64,000 bases of DNA from NCBI RefSeq assembly GCF_039851965.1, contig NZ_CP156674.1, positions 1,612,001 to 1,676,000 of the forward strand, read 5' to 3'. Below the pieces are notes generated by a model. It did not search any database. It was not told where the DNA came from and worked only from the letters and a program-made list of their open reading frames with translations. Shown piece after piece: positions 50,459 through 58,942 of the stretch. The stretch comes from Pseudalkalibacillus hwajinpoensis. GTDB taxonomy: Bacteria; Bacillota; Bacilli; Bacillales; Guptibacillaceae. The translations under genes were made by a program, and so were the position numbers. Every line of letters starts with the position of its first letter. Within the stretch, counting starts at the first letter, position 1.

Positions 50459-50663
50459 GCTTGTCCACCTTCCTAATACAAAACGTTCATTTTTATATCC
50501 CTACATACTATAGCGATTGATGCCTTTAGTGTACAGATAATCCGATAAAATGTCATAAAATTGTCCATGTTTGAAGCCGTTTTCACTTATACCTTATCAT
50601 AACGGTATATGCCATAATGTGATAGTCATCACTGTTTTTTAGGTCAATTTCTTTCTCTGCAAG

Positions 50664-52850
50664 CTACTCTATATCCCTTTTCTCATTTTCGTCGTTTCTA
50701 AACCTATCAAGCAAGCTAACCGAAGCCTCATTAGAAGGATTCCCTTCTTGATCCGTCAAGGGATTGTATGGAATGACTTCGTACGATACTGAACCAAAGA
50801 AAGATATTGAATTTCTAGTATACTCCCCCTTCCCCTGTACTTCGTCAATCTGTTTCCGTTCCCCATCTTTTATTTCATAGATGTGATAGATGACTCGGTC
50901 GTCTTCTGATGACGTCCAGTTCAGCTTCACCGCTGGTAATCCATATAAAAGATCAAATTCCGCACTTAGATCGTTGATATTATTAAGTGAGATCGGTTTC
51001 TCCATGTCGTTTACGTCAGAAGGCTTGTTAAATTCTTTCAGACTATTCTTATTAATACTAGCATTAACCACTTTCTTAAAAAGTTGAACCGGATATTCAC
51101 TGCCACCTGTTAGATATTTTTCTTCTGTTGTACGATCATACCCCATCCAAACCGCACCAACTAGCTCAGGTGTAAAACCAACAAACCAGGCATCACGTGC
51201 CCCACCTGGAACACCTTCAAATGTGGTCGTACCTGTTTTGCCCGCAACAGACACCTTTACCTCACCGCTCGTTGCCGTACCGTTTTGGACAACTCCTTCT
51301 AGAATTCTCGTCATATACCACGCTGTTTGTTTTGAATAAACTTTTTCTTCATCTAGCTTCGCCTTTCCCACAAGCTCGCCATCATGATCGTAGATCTCGG
51401 TTATAAAGTGAGGATCCACCCGTTTACCTTCCGCAACAAAGGGACTATAGGCTTCCATCATTTCGAAAGGGGAAACACCCTTATCAATTCCTCCAAGAGC
51501 GATTTTGAGATCGTTATCTTCTACATCAATACCATTTTTCTCTAAATACGTTTTTGAGTAATTAATCCCAATTTCATTTAATAACCAGACGGCAGGAGCA
51601 TTTGCCGATATCCGAACTGCATCATAAAGGGAAAGCTGGCCTTTATATTGATTGTTGTAATTTGATGGTGAATACCCATCATAATCAATTTTTTCATCTT
51701 TTAATAACGTGTAAGGACTGTACTCCTTCTTTTCAAGCGCTGGACCATACACAGCTACAGGCTTTAATGAAGATCCAGGTTGCCTTTTAGCAGTGACATG
51801 GTTAAGTCCCTTCTGTACATACTCTCTTCCTCCCTGTACAACTGCAACACCACCGGTTTTAACATCCATCATGGTTAGGGCACCTTCAGGGGGCTCATTC
51901 TTGACGCTTCCAGGGAAGAGGCTACTATTCTGAAATTGATCATAAGCAGTCTTTTGGAGCTTAACATCCATTGGTACTACAATTTTATAACCGCCTCTTA
52001 ATACTTCTTCATTTGAAAGATTGTATTTCGTTTTTGCTTCTTGAAGCGTCATATCAATATAGGTTAGAAAAGCCGGCTCCTTCGTCACCTCTGCTACATC
52101 AAGTGAAAGCGTCTTACCCTGAAGACGGACTGCTTCCTCAGGGGTCACATAATCATGCTTCTCCATTAATGAGAGAACGAGATCTCTCCGCTCTTTACTT
52201 TTATCAGGATTATTAATTGGTGAATACGTGGATGGCGCTTTAGGTAAACCAGCAAGCATGGCTCCTTCCTCCATACTTAATTCAGAAGCTGATTTATTGA
52301 AGAACATTTTTGAAGCAGACTGAATCCCATATGCACCATGCCCAAAATAAATCTGGTTCAAATACATTTCAAGTATTTTATCTTTGCTATAATTTCGTTC
52401 GAGGTTAATCGCAATCACAGCTTCTTTTGTTTTTCGCAGCCACGATTTATCGTTTGTTAAAAACACATTCTTTGCTAGTTGTTGGGTAATTGTACTTCCA
52501 CCCTCTACTTTCTCTCCTGCAAGGATGTCACGATAGAGCGCGCGGCCGATCGCCTTCACATCCACACCATGGTGATCATAGAACCGACTATCTTCTGTAG
52601 CAATAAACGCATCTTCCACATGATTAGGAATGTCATCTATTGATATGGGATCACGATTTTCAAAATAAAGTTTAGTAATAAGTTCCCCATTAGAATCAAC
52701 AAGCTGTGAAGCAGAGTTCATCACAAGCTTTTTTTCATCGATCACGTAATTCCCTGCAAGCAGAATACCTAAATAGCCTAATAACCCTATAACAAAAACT
52801 GCTGTTGTGATAACCATCCCTATTCCAAGTTTCTTCATTCTATGAGGCAC
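50664..52850 (-). CDS. pbpF: Class A penicillin-binding protein (PbpF/PBP1A family)
   Basis: Bifunctional peptidoglycan glycosyltransferase and transpeptidase, 728 residues. One N-terminal membrane anchor (about residues 9-34) is followed by the glycosyltransferase domain with ATEDSRFYDHHGVD and GGSTITQQLAKN. The transpeptidase domain shows SxxK in QPGSSLKPVAVYG, SxN in SANAPAVW and KTG in AGKTGTT. A C-terminal fibronectin-like extension follows. In B. subtilis pbpF is likewise next to hemE and hmoB. Confidence 0.93.
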   Translation of the reverse strand: MPHRMKKLGIGMVITTAVFVIGLLGYLGILLAGNYVIDEKKLVMNSASQLVDSNGELITKLYFENRDPISIDDIPNHVEDAFIATEDSRFYDHHGVDVKAIGRALYRDILAGEKVEGGSTITQQLAKNVFLTNDKSWLRKTKEAVIAINLERNYSKDKILEMYLNQIYFGHGAYGIQSASKMFFNKSASELSMEEGAMLAGLPKAPSTYSPINNPDKSKERRDLVLSLMEKHDYVTPEEAVRLQGKTLSLDVAEVTKEPAFLTYIDMTLQEAKTKYNLSNEEVLRGGYKIVVPMDVKLQKTAYDQFQNSSLFPGSVKNEPPEGALTMMDVKTGGVAVVQGGREYVQKGLNHVTAKRQPGSSLKPVAVYGPALEKKEYSPYTLLKDEKIDYDGYSPSNYNNQYKGQLSLYDAVRISANAPAVWLLNEIGINYSKTYLEKNGIDVEDNDLKIALGGIDKGVSPFEMMEAYSPFVAEGKRVDPHFITEIYDHDGELVGKAKLDEEKVYSKQTAWYMTRILEGVVQNGTATSGEVKVSVAGKTGTTTFEGVPGGARDAWFVGFTPELVGAVWMGYDRTTEEKYLTGGSEYPVQLFKKVVNASINKNSLKEFNKPSDVNDMEKPISLNNINDLSAEFDLLYGLPAVKLNWTSSEDDRVIYHIYEIKDGERKQIDEVQGKGEYTRNSISFFGSVSYEVIPYNPLTDQEGNPSNEASVSLLDRFRNDENEKRDIE

Positions 52851-52998
52851 TCCTTAGATAACGTTGAATTAAAGCTAAGCTTACAATAAAAAAACGTATT
52901 TTTGTACCATCTACAATGACGATTTGGTTTAGTTTTTGCCAAATAAGGGTAAAGTATCACGTAATTCTGCCAGATCACTTTTTGAAAGGATGAGTGGA

Positions 52999-53508
52999 AT
53001 GAACGTTTATGTTACATATGGGACGTACGAATATTTGTCAAAGTTAAAAGAAGATCACAACGAGAAAGGTGTCATGCTGTTATCTAATCCAGATGGAGCT
53101 GCTCTTTATCATGAAACTCCTTCAAAAACCTTTTTCAAGAATGCAAAAAGCTATGAGCTAATGGATCAAAAAGGTGGGGTTTCTGATCCTGGCTTTGTGG
53201 TTTTAAATCACATTCCAGTTGAAGAAAGCGAACGTGCTGTTTTCGAAGACCGATTTAAAAATCGAGCAGGCAAGGTTGAAAGCGAACCCGGCTGTCAGGG
53301 TATTCGCATACTCAGGCCGCTTCACAACGACCCTTATATCGTCGCTACTTTCTGGGATAGCGAGAAGGATTTTAAGAATTGGCAATCGTCTGAAGCATAC
53401 GATGCTGCCCACAAAAACAGAAATACAAGCAAAGGATTACCAAAGACTATCTTTTCAGGAAAACCATATCTAAAAACGTATCAAGTCGAAAAGAACGGTC
53501 TTGTTTAA
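52999..53508 (+). CDS. hmoB: Haem-degrading monooxygenase (HmoB-like)
   Basis: IsdG-type ABM-fold enzyme that opens the haem ring to free iron. The C-terminal ABM domain (about residues 65-160) contains NHIPVEESERAVFEDRFKNRAG and the ATFWDSEKDFKNWQSSEAYDAAH segment with its haem-pocket Trp and nearby His. The frame opens at 52936, but GAAAGGA spaces by nine bases to the ATG at 52999, giving 169 residues, close to B. subtilis HmoB. It is divergent from pbpF and the hemEHY genes, so haem synthesis and breakdown genes are neighbours. Confidence 0.87.
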   Translation: MNVYVTYGTYEYLSKLKEDHNEKGVMLLSNPDGAALYHETPSKTFFKNAKSYELMDQKGGVSDPGFVVLNHIPVEESERAVFEDRFKNRAGKVESEPGCQGIRILRPLHNDPYIVATFWDSEKDFKNWQSSEAYDAAHKNRNTSKGLPKTIFSGKPYLKTYQVEKNGLV

Positions 53509-53567
53509 TCACCATTATACCCGGGTACAGAGGCAGGGATAGCCTAATTCATACAGGAGTGATCGTA

Positions 53568-54326
53568 ATGCTAGTAAGCGAAAGTGAAGTTTATCGCTAT
53601 AGTCTGGACACGAGTGATGGTAAAAAGGGTAGTGTAAAGCAGTTCTATTTTGATGATGAACACTGGGCCATCCGCTATCTTGTTGTTGATACACACAAAT
53701 GGCTTCCAGGTCGTAAAGTCCTTCTTTCTCCGATTTCAATAGAACGTTTGAATCACGTTAAAGAAACAATATCCGTTTCCCTTACAAGTGAAGAAGTGAA
53801 AAACAGTCCTGATACAGATACAGAGCAACCTATTTCTCGAAAGCACGAAATGGAGATCAATCGCCACTTCAGCTGGCCATATTACTGGGTAGGAACCGGC
53901 GCTTGGGGTGGTGGTATGTACCCGAGACCTTTCATGGCAGAGGATATGGTCGAAGAAGAATCCCCTCTTCAACCTTCAGATAATGAGGAAGAAAGCCATT
54001 TACGCAGTACAAAAGAAGTTTCTGGTTACCATATCCAGGCGATTGACGGAGAGATTGGTCACGTGGAAGATTTTATTTTCGACGAAGAAACATGGAAACT
54101 TCGCTATTTCGTAGTTGATACGAAAAACTGGCTCCCTGGTAAACAAGTGTTGGTTTCTACCCATTGGATTTCAGACATCCACTGGCAAGATCGCACGGTA
54201 CATGTCGATATACCACAGGAGGCGATCAGAAATTCGCCTGAGTTTCGGCTTAACGAACCCATTTCCCGTCGATTTGAAGAAAATCTTCACTTGCACTATG
54301 GAAAAAGAGGATACTGGGAATTTTAA
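53568..54326 (+). CDS. Protein with two PRC-barrel domains
   Basis: A 252-residue cytosolic protein made of a repeated PRC-barrel. The first domain (about residues 3-85) contains KGSVKQFYFDDEHWAIRYLVVDTHKWLPGRKVLLSP in pieces (for example WAIRYLVVDTHKWLPGRKV); the second (about 145-235) contains WKLRYFVVDTKNWLPGKQV. The linker is aromatic and glycine-rich (WPYYWVGTGAWGGGMYPRP). PRC-barrels often bind RNA, DNA or photosystem proteins; no function is known here. Starts at ATG 53568, with AGGAG eight bases upstream. Confidence 0.87.
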   Translation: MLVSESEVYRYSLDTSDGKKGSVKQFYFDDEHWAIRYLVVDTHKWLPGRKVLLSPISIERLNHVKETISVSLTSEEVKNSPDTDTEQPISRKHEMEINRHFSWPYYWVGTGAWGGGMYPRPFMAEDMVEEESPLQPSDNEEESHLRSTKEVSGYHIQAIDGEIGHVEDFIFDEETWKLRYFVVDTKNWLPGKQVLVSTHWISDIHWQDRTVHVDIPQEAIRNSPEFRLNEPISRRFEENLHLHYGKRGYWEF

Positions 54327-54330
54327 TAAC

Positions 54331-54356
54331 AAGCGAGGTGGTCTTCCACCTCGCTT
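54331..54356 (+). terminator. Intrinsic terminator of the PRC-barrel gene
   Basis: Perfect 11-base stem AAGCGAGGTGG / CCACCTCGCTT around TCTT, followed by ATTT. Confidence 0.82.
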
Positions 54357-54520
54357 ATTTCAGACAAAGAGTGAACTAATTTCCCAGGAAATCCTACCGT
54401 TTGACAGCAGGCGGCGCATTGGGAGAACAACCATTCAACAATAAACCAGCCTATTCATCCGTTTACTATACTAAATAAAAAGGAAAACCGTAGAAAAAAG
54501 AGATAGATAGGAGCTTTTTT

Positions 54521-55384
54521 GTGGAGAAATCAAACAAGAAAAATCAAAAAGCAAAGTATCCTGAGAGGCAGTTTTACTTCCCAGCGCAAATTGTAGAAAC
54601 GTTTATTGCAAAAGGCGAAGCACATAGTGATCGTCCTCTCAATCGTCAATTTATTCTTTCCATATTAGCAGGCGCTTTTGTTACGTTTGGAGCTATCTTT
54701 TCCGTGCTCATTGCACTCGGGGTCGAAACAGAAGGCATTCATAACCTTCTTGCTGGGATTGGTTTTGTAACAGGATATGCGATCGTTTTTATATCTGGCG
54801 CAATATTGTTTACAGAGGTAAACGTTCTTCTTCCCACGTATATTTTACAAAGAAAATTCTGGATTCCGAAGAATATTATGAAATTCTGGGTCGTTTGTTA
54901 TCTAGGGAATTTATTGGGTGCCCTTCTCGTTGGTGCTCTCGTTGTAGCATCAGGCTCCCTTACACCTGAATTTTATACAGAATTAAACACATACACTGAG
55001 CATAAGATGAAATTCCTATCGAAGGGGACGTTGGGATGGTTTCAAATCATGCTCTCTGGAGTCATCGCTAACTGGTTAATCGGAATGGCTGCATTCCTTG
55101 CAACTGCAGCACGCGATTTGACTGGGAAAGTACTGGCTACAACACTTCCTGTTATTATATTTGTAGCCGGAAACTTTCAACACAGCGTGGCGAATATGGG
55201 GTATTTCAGCACTTCGTTTATCCATGGTGCTGAGTATACATGGGTAGAGTTTCTATTTTTCAACCTCGTTCCTGCGAGTATAGGTAATTTAATTGGCGGA
55301 GGGATTTTAGTTGCCCTTACGTTCACTTATGCTTTTAAAGAAGAAATAAATGAAGAAGCTTTTCCAAGAGAAGAAGCGGAATAG
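54521..55384 (+). CDS. Formate/nitrite transporter (FNT) family channel
   Basis: Membrane channel of the FNT family, which moves formate, nitrite or hydrosulfide; the ion here is unknown. Six hydrophobic segments are evident. The central filter histidine lies in AGNFQHSVANMGYFS (about residue 228). The N-terminal cytoplasmic segment is basic and starts at a GTG preceded by AGGAG. It is a single gene with a terminator on each side. Confidence 0.85.
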   Translation: MEKSNKKNQKAKYPERQFYFPAQIVETFIAKGEAHSDRPLNRQFILSILAGAFVTFGAIFSVLIALGVETEGIHNLLAGIGFVTGYAIVFISGAILFTEVNVLLPTYILQRKFWIPKNIMKFWVVCYLGNLLGALLVGALVVASGSLTPEFYTELNTYTEHKMKFLSKGTLGWFQIMLSGVIANWLIGMAAFLATAARDLTGKVLATTLPVIIFVAGNFQHSVANMGYFSTSFIHGAEYTWVEFLFFNLVPASIGNLIGGGILVALTFTYAFKEEINEEAFPREEAE

Positions 55385-55419
55385 GAAAAAGGAGCAGTGC
55401 AAATCTGCTCCTTTTTCCT
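55383..55419 (+). terminator. Intrinsic terminator of the FNT gene
   Basis: Perfect 15-base stem AGGAAAAAGGAGCAG / CTGCTCCTTTTTCCT with a 7-base loop; T-rich right arm. Confidence 0.83.
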
Positions 55420-55509
55420 ATTCATGAATGAAAGATAGACTAAGTCTTCTAATAGGGTGTAGACTTTTGTCGATAAGGGAATAAGAGGAGAAGATTAAGA
55501 GAAAGGGGA

Positions 55510-56409
55510 ATGGCATTGACACGTACAGCAATCATCTTAAACCCTAAAGCGGGAAATGTGAAATTGGTTGACCAAATCGATATCATCCAGGAGAGACTAA
55601 AAGTTAAGTTCGGAAATGTCACTCTATATAAAACAGAATACCCTGGTCACGGGGCTGAATTAGTAGAACAATTAGCTGATAAAGTTGATGTATTGATTGG
55701 GGCTGGCGGAGATGGCACCATTTACGAACTGGCTAATGCCATTTGCCAAAGAGGTAAACGTCCAGTATTTGGCGTGATCCCTGGTGGAACATGCAATGAT
55801 TTCTCTAGAGCACTTGGTATCAATCAGAATCCGCTTCAAGCCGTTGAACAACTCCTGGAGGATCATCGATCACTAATAGATGTTGGAAAGTCGAATGATG
55901 AATACTTTCTAAATTTCTGGGGAATTGGCTTAATCACTCAAGCTTCAGAAAATATTAATCCAGATACCAAGGAATTATTTGGGCGACTGTCATATTACAT
56001 TAGCACAGCCCAAACGATTAATAATCCTGTCCCCTTTCACCTTAAAGTGGAAGCTGATGAAGCCAATTTTGAAGGAGAAGCTGTTATGATGATCGTAGGG
56101 AATGGCCCATTTACGGGGGGGATTCAAGCCTTTTTTCCACAAAACAACCTTAAGGATGAAGAATTTGATATTCTCATTATAAAGGAAACGTCTCTTCCAA
56201 CATTCTGGTCCATTTTTCAATCAAAAATGTTTAAACAGTCGCGGTTTAATGAAGCTATTATCCATTTTCAAGCGAAAAACTTAACCGTATCGACTACACC
56301 TAACCAAACTATCGACTGTGACGGAGAGCGAAACTTCACAACCCCGTCTACACTCGAAGTTTTACCAGGATATTTAACTGTCCTTACTGGAGAAAACTTT
56401 TTTGAATGA
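55510..56409 (+). CDS. Diacylglycerol/lipid kinase family protein (YegS/BmrU-like)
   Basis: ATP-dependent lipid kinase of the DAGK catalytic family, 299 residues. The N-terminal NPKAGNVK and the nucleotide-binding GAGGDGTIYELANA (about residues 62-75) followed by GVIPGGTCNDFSRALG are diagnostic. The C-terminal DCDGERNFTTPSTLEVLPGYL is also typical. The start is ATG 55510 or, with better spacing from AAAGGGG, TTG 55516. Its last 36 bases overlap the end of the convergent PAP2 gene; both act on lipid phosphates. Confidence 0.88.
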   Translation: MALTRTAIILNPKAGNVKLVDQIDIIQERLKVKFGNVTLYKTEYPGHGAELVEQLADKVDVLIGAGGDGTIYELANAICQRGKRPVFGVIPGGTCNDFSRALGINQNPLQAVEQLLEDHRSLIDVGKSNDEYFLNFWGIGLITQASENINPDTKELFGRLSYYISTAQTINNPVPFHLKVEADEANFEGEAVMMIVGNGPFTGGIQAFFPQNNLKDEEFDILIIKETSLPTFWSIFQSKMFKQSRFNEAIIHFQAKNLTVSTTPNQTIDCDGERNFTTPSTLEVLPGYLTVLTGENFFE

Positions 56410-57120
56410 TCCAAAGCTAACGGACGATCGTTTAATCCATAGCAACCATTCCAATGAGAAAATACAAGCAAATAGCCAGAGTGCTCCTGCTGAATAACCT
56501 GCCAGGACATCACTTGGATAATGAACGCCGAGGTAAATCCTACTAAACCCAATCAGCAATATGAATAGGAAAACCAGTACCGCACTGATCCATTTAGTTG
56601 TCCTACCTCTCTGGCTTCTTACAATGAGATATCCGAGAAAACCGTACAAAATAAATGATCCCATTGAATGTCCGCTTGGAAAGCTGTATCCCACCGCATC
56701 ATATGCTGCATCTACTGTAGGTCTTGAACGTTCAAAGAAATTCTTAAGAACCGTTGTTAAGAGACCTCCCGCTCCTTGCGCTATAACAAAGGATATAATA
56801 CTCCAGAGATCTTTCTTTTTAAACCATAGGATCGCAATGGTTGCGATCGTGACGACCGTTATCCACCACACAGATCCAAGCTCTGTAATAATTTCCATTA
56901 AATTAAGCAGCCAATCTGAACGAACTACATCAATTCCTGAAATAATTGCCTGATCAAAATCAAGCGTTTCTTTCTCCAAAATTTCTTCTGCAAGCTCTGA
57001 AAACAACATAATAGCTAGAATGGCAACAATGAGGCCAAATGCGTTCAAAACCAGGGGATACAAGACCTTCTTTTGCTTCAGGACACCTGGAAAAGATCTG
57101 AAAAACTCGTTTTTATTCAT
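56374..57120 (-). CDS. PAP2 family membrane phosphatase
   Basis: Integral-membrane lipid phosphatase, perhaps acting on phosphatidylglycerophosphate or undecaprenyl pyrophosphate. The three PAP2 motifs are complete: KNFFERSRP, YSFPSGHS and SRIYLGVHYPSDV. About six membrane segments are visible in 248 residues. The C-terminus (FGSFKKVFSSKDS) is encoded in the 36 bases that overlap the lipid kinase gene tail to tail, an overlap longer than usual. Confidence 0.9.
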   Translation of the reverse strand: MNKNEFFRSFPGVLKQKKVLYPLVLNAFGLIVAILAIMLFSELAEEILEKETLDFDQAIISGIDVVRSDWLLNLMEIITELGSVWWITVVTIATIAILWFKKKDLWSIISFVIAQGAGGLLTTVLKNFFERSRPTVDAAYDAVGYSFPSGHSMGSFILYGFLGYLIVRSQRGRTTKWISAVLVFLFILLIGFSRIYLGVHYPSDVLAGYSAGALWLFACIFSLEWLLWIKRSSVSFGSFKKVFSSKDS

Positions 57121-57205
57121 GCAGATCTCGCCTTTCGTTCAAAATTTAAATGCCGTTGCAAAATATCTATGATCGAAAATTATAAGTCCTTATAAAGTGA
57201 AACTT

Positions 57206-57339
57206 CCATCAGAGGGAGTTTTGCTTCATCCCCCTCTGATGGTTAGTTGAACCAATCGGACCTTTAGGGGCAGTTGACCCCCACCTAAACCTCTCGATTG
57301 ATTTACATTTTGAGGTGGGGGTTTTACTGCCCCTTAAGG
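57206..57339 (+). repeat. Dispersed long-hairpin element, copy A (intact)
   Basis: Two adjacent hairpins in the 284-base gap between the PAP2 and DUF3243 genes. Hairpin 1 has an 11-base perfect stem CCATCAGAGGG (57206-57216) / CCCTCTGATGG (57232-57242). Hairpin 2 pairs CCTTTAGGGGCAGT (57261-57274) with ACTGCCCCTTAAGG (57326-57339), one mismatch, and ACCCCCACCT (57277-57286) with AGGTGGGGGT (57313-57322), around a 26-base loop. Degenerate relatives occur at 28957-29036 and 61707-61809. I see no gene here. Confidence 0.8.
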
Positions 57340-57373
57340 CTGGGATAAAAGTAGTAAACAGAACAATTTTAAA

Positions 57374-57400
57374 AAAAGCCGCTGACTAGCAGCGGCTTTT
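57374..57400 (-). terminator. Intrinsic terminator of the PfpI-DUF3243 operon
   Basis: Perfect 11-base stem AAAAGCCGCTG / CAGCGGCTTTT around ACTAG, followed on the minus strand by TTTAAAATTG. Confidence 0.82.
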
Positions 57401-57403
57401 CAA

Positions 57404-57748
57404 CTACTTAACTTTATTTACCATGCGTACAAGAAGATGCGCAAGCTCATGGCGTTGCTCTTTATTGCCTACAAGCCAGAGCTCCTGAAGAAGTTTCTCT
57501 TCACGGTTCTTAGGTTCTTCTTTCTGAGCGAGATACCCCGCTACTTTCTCAGCAGCCTGAGCTAACATCTCTTCGCTAAGCCCTAATTTCTCTCCGATCT
57601 CAACTCTTTTAGCGAGATAGTCTTTAAAGCCTTCAAAGTTCGATAAAATGTCTTCCTTACGATCTTCACTCATTCGGTCTATTGTATCGTCTACTTTATT
57701 AACATTTAGATTACTATCTTTGTCGACAAGATGATTCTTTTCACTCAT
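57404..57748 (-). CDS. DUF3243 family protein
   Basis: A 114-residue acidic helical protein that I recognise as DUF3243 (YmfJ-like): EGFKDYLAKRVEIGEKLGLSEEMLAQAAEKVAGYLA appears in pieces (KLGLSEEMLAQAAEKVAGYL is the core), followed by EPKNREEKLLQELW. Function unknown. A longer frame opens at 57796, but AGGAGT lies seven bases before the ATG at 57748. It follows the PfpI-like gene by 16 bases and ends at a strong terminator. Confidence 0.83.
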   Translation of the reverse strand: MSEKNHLVDKDSNLNVNKVDDTIDRMSEDRKEDILSNFEGFKDYLAKRVEIGEKLGLSEEMLAQAAEKVAGYLAQKEEPKNREEKLLQELWLVGNKEQRHELAHLLVRMVNKVK

Positions 57749-57764
57749 GATTAAACACTCCTGA

Positions 57765-58280
57765 TTAGCTGTCCATGACAGACAGGGATTTTTCAATAAA
57801 CGCTGGAATATCGTCAGGATTACGGCTACTTACAAGATTCCCTCCACAAACGACTACCTCTTCATCGTAGACAATAGCCCCTGCATTCTTAAGATCGGTT
57901 TGAATAGATTTAAATCCAGTAATGTTACGTCCGTTTAACACTTCAGCTGAAATAAGCAACTGTGGTCCGTGGCATATGACCAGTGTTTTCTTGTTCATAA
58001 ATGCCATCTTCTTCGTGAATGCTACAAAACGATCATCAGCACGTAGTTCATCTGGAGACACTCCTCCAGGTATAAATAGTACATCAAACTCCTCAGGCTT
58101 CACATCGTCAATGCCTTTATCAGAAATTACTTTAGCATCTCCCTGTTTACCTGTCAGTTCTTCTCCTGCTTGATGGCTGATAACAGTAAGAGAATGACCT
58201 GTACTCTTAAATTGCTCAGCTGGTTTTGTATATTCTACATCCTCAAACATGCTTGTCATAAGTATAGCTACCTTACTCAA
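57765..58280 (-). CDS. DJ-1/PfpI family protein (general stress protein 18-like)
   Basis: Class I glutamine-amidotransferase-like protein of 171 residues, related to PfpI and B. subtilis YfkM; such proteins are described as deglycases or stress proteins. The nucleophile elbow is LVICHGPQLLISA, with the Cys near residue 104, and the oxyanion-region segment LFIPGGVSPDELR near residue 70. It starts at a TTG with AGGAGGG six bases upstream. First gene of a two-gene unit with DUF3243. Confidence 0.87.
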   Translation of the reverse strand: MSKVAILMTSMFEDVEYTKPAEQFKSTGHSLTVISHQAGEELTGKQGDAKVISDKGIDDVKPEEFDVLFIPGGVSPDELRADDRFVAFTKKMAFMNKKTLVICHGPQLLISAEVLNGRNITGFKSIQTDLKNAGAIVYDEEVVVCGGNLVSSRNPDDIPAFIEKSLSVMDS

Positions 58281-58459
58281 TTGAAGCCCTCCTATATGTG
58301 CTATTATACTTTACATAGTTGATTATTACCCCCCCTTCTATCTGTCAAACATTCTTTATATTGTTCATTAGTTTTCTCATATTTATGTTTTATTGCACGG
58401 GAGTAAGGGTAAAATTAGTATGGAACCGAAACTGAATTGAATTAGAAAGGATGTTTAGA

Positions 58460-58894
58460 ATGGCAGACAAAAAACAAGAACTTATTGATGGACTAAATGT
58501 AGACCTTGCGAATGAGTATGCGGCAAGTATTATGTATACTTACAATGCGGCAGTTGTTTCAGGATTATACCGCCAAACATTGAAACCTTTCTTCGAGAGC
58601 GAAATTGCAGATGAACTGGGACACGCACTATATCTTGCAGAGAAAATTAAAGTACTTGGTGGCACGCCAACAACTGCTCCTGCAGAAGTCAAACAGCTAA
58701 CAGATGTAAAAGAAATGCTTCTAGAAGCTCGAGGCGCTGAAAAGGAAACTATTGACCGATATGAAAAGCGTAAAAAGCAAGCTGAAGAGCTTGGATATAC
58801 AGAGCTAGTTGTTAAACTTGATGACATGATTTCTGATGAAACACACCATATGGAAGAAATGGATCGCATCCTTAGCGATTCACGTTTCGAATAG
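58460..58894 (+). CDS. Ferritin-like / bacterioferritin-type protein
   Basis: A 144-residue four-helix protein with the metal-site residues of ferritin-like proteins: Glu in LANEYAASIMYTYNA, then ESEIADELGHALYLAEKI and, at the C-terminus, SDETHHMEEMDRIL. It probably stores iron or scavenges peroxide. AAAGG lies directly before an ATG at 58451 but nine bases before the ATG at 58460, which I choose. It stands alone, convergent with ecsC across a bidirectional terminator. Confidence 0.85.
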   Translation: MADKKQELIDGLNVDLANEYAASIMYTYNAAVVSGLYRQTLKPFFESEIADELGHALYLAEKIKVLGGTPTTAPAEVKQLTDVKEMLLEARGAEKETIDRYEKRKKQAEELGYTELVVKLDDMISDETHHMEEMDRILSDSRFE

Positions 58895-58905
58895 ATCGTA
58901 ATATA

Positions 58906-58940
58906 AAAGAGCGAGCCGATTTTATATTGGCTCGCTCTTT
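58906..58940. terminator. Bidirectional intrinsic terminator
   Basis: Perfect 12-base stem AAAGAGCGAGCC / GGCTCGCTCTTT followed by TTTTATTTTT on the plus strand; serves the ferritin-like gene and probably ecsC. Confidence 0.87.
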
Positions 58941-58942
58941 TT

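Noticed and set aside
57206..57339. Bacillaceae-1 RNA motif as an identity for the two-hairpin element
   Set aside because: I recall that motif as having RUCCU terminal loops and lying near rRNA operons; copy A does not show those loops.
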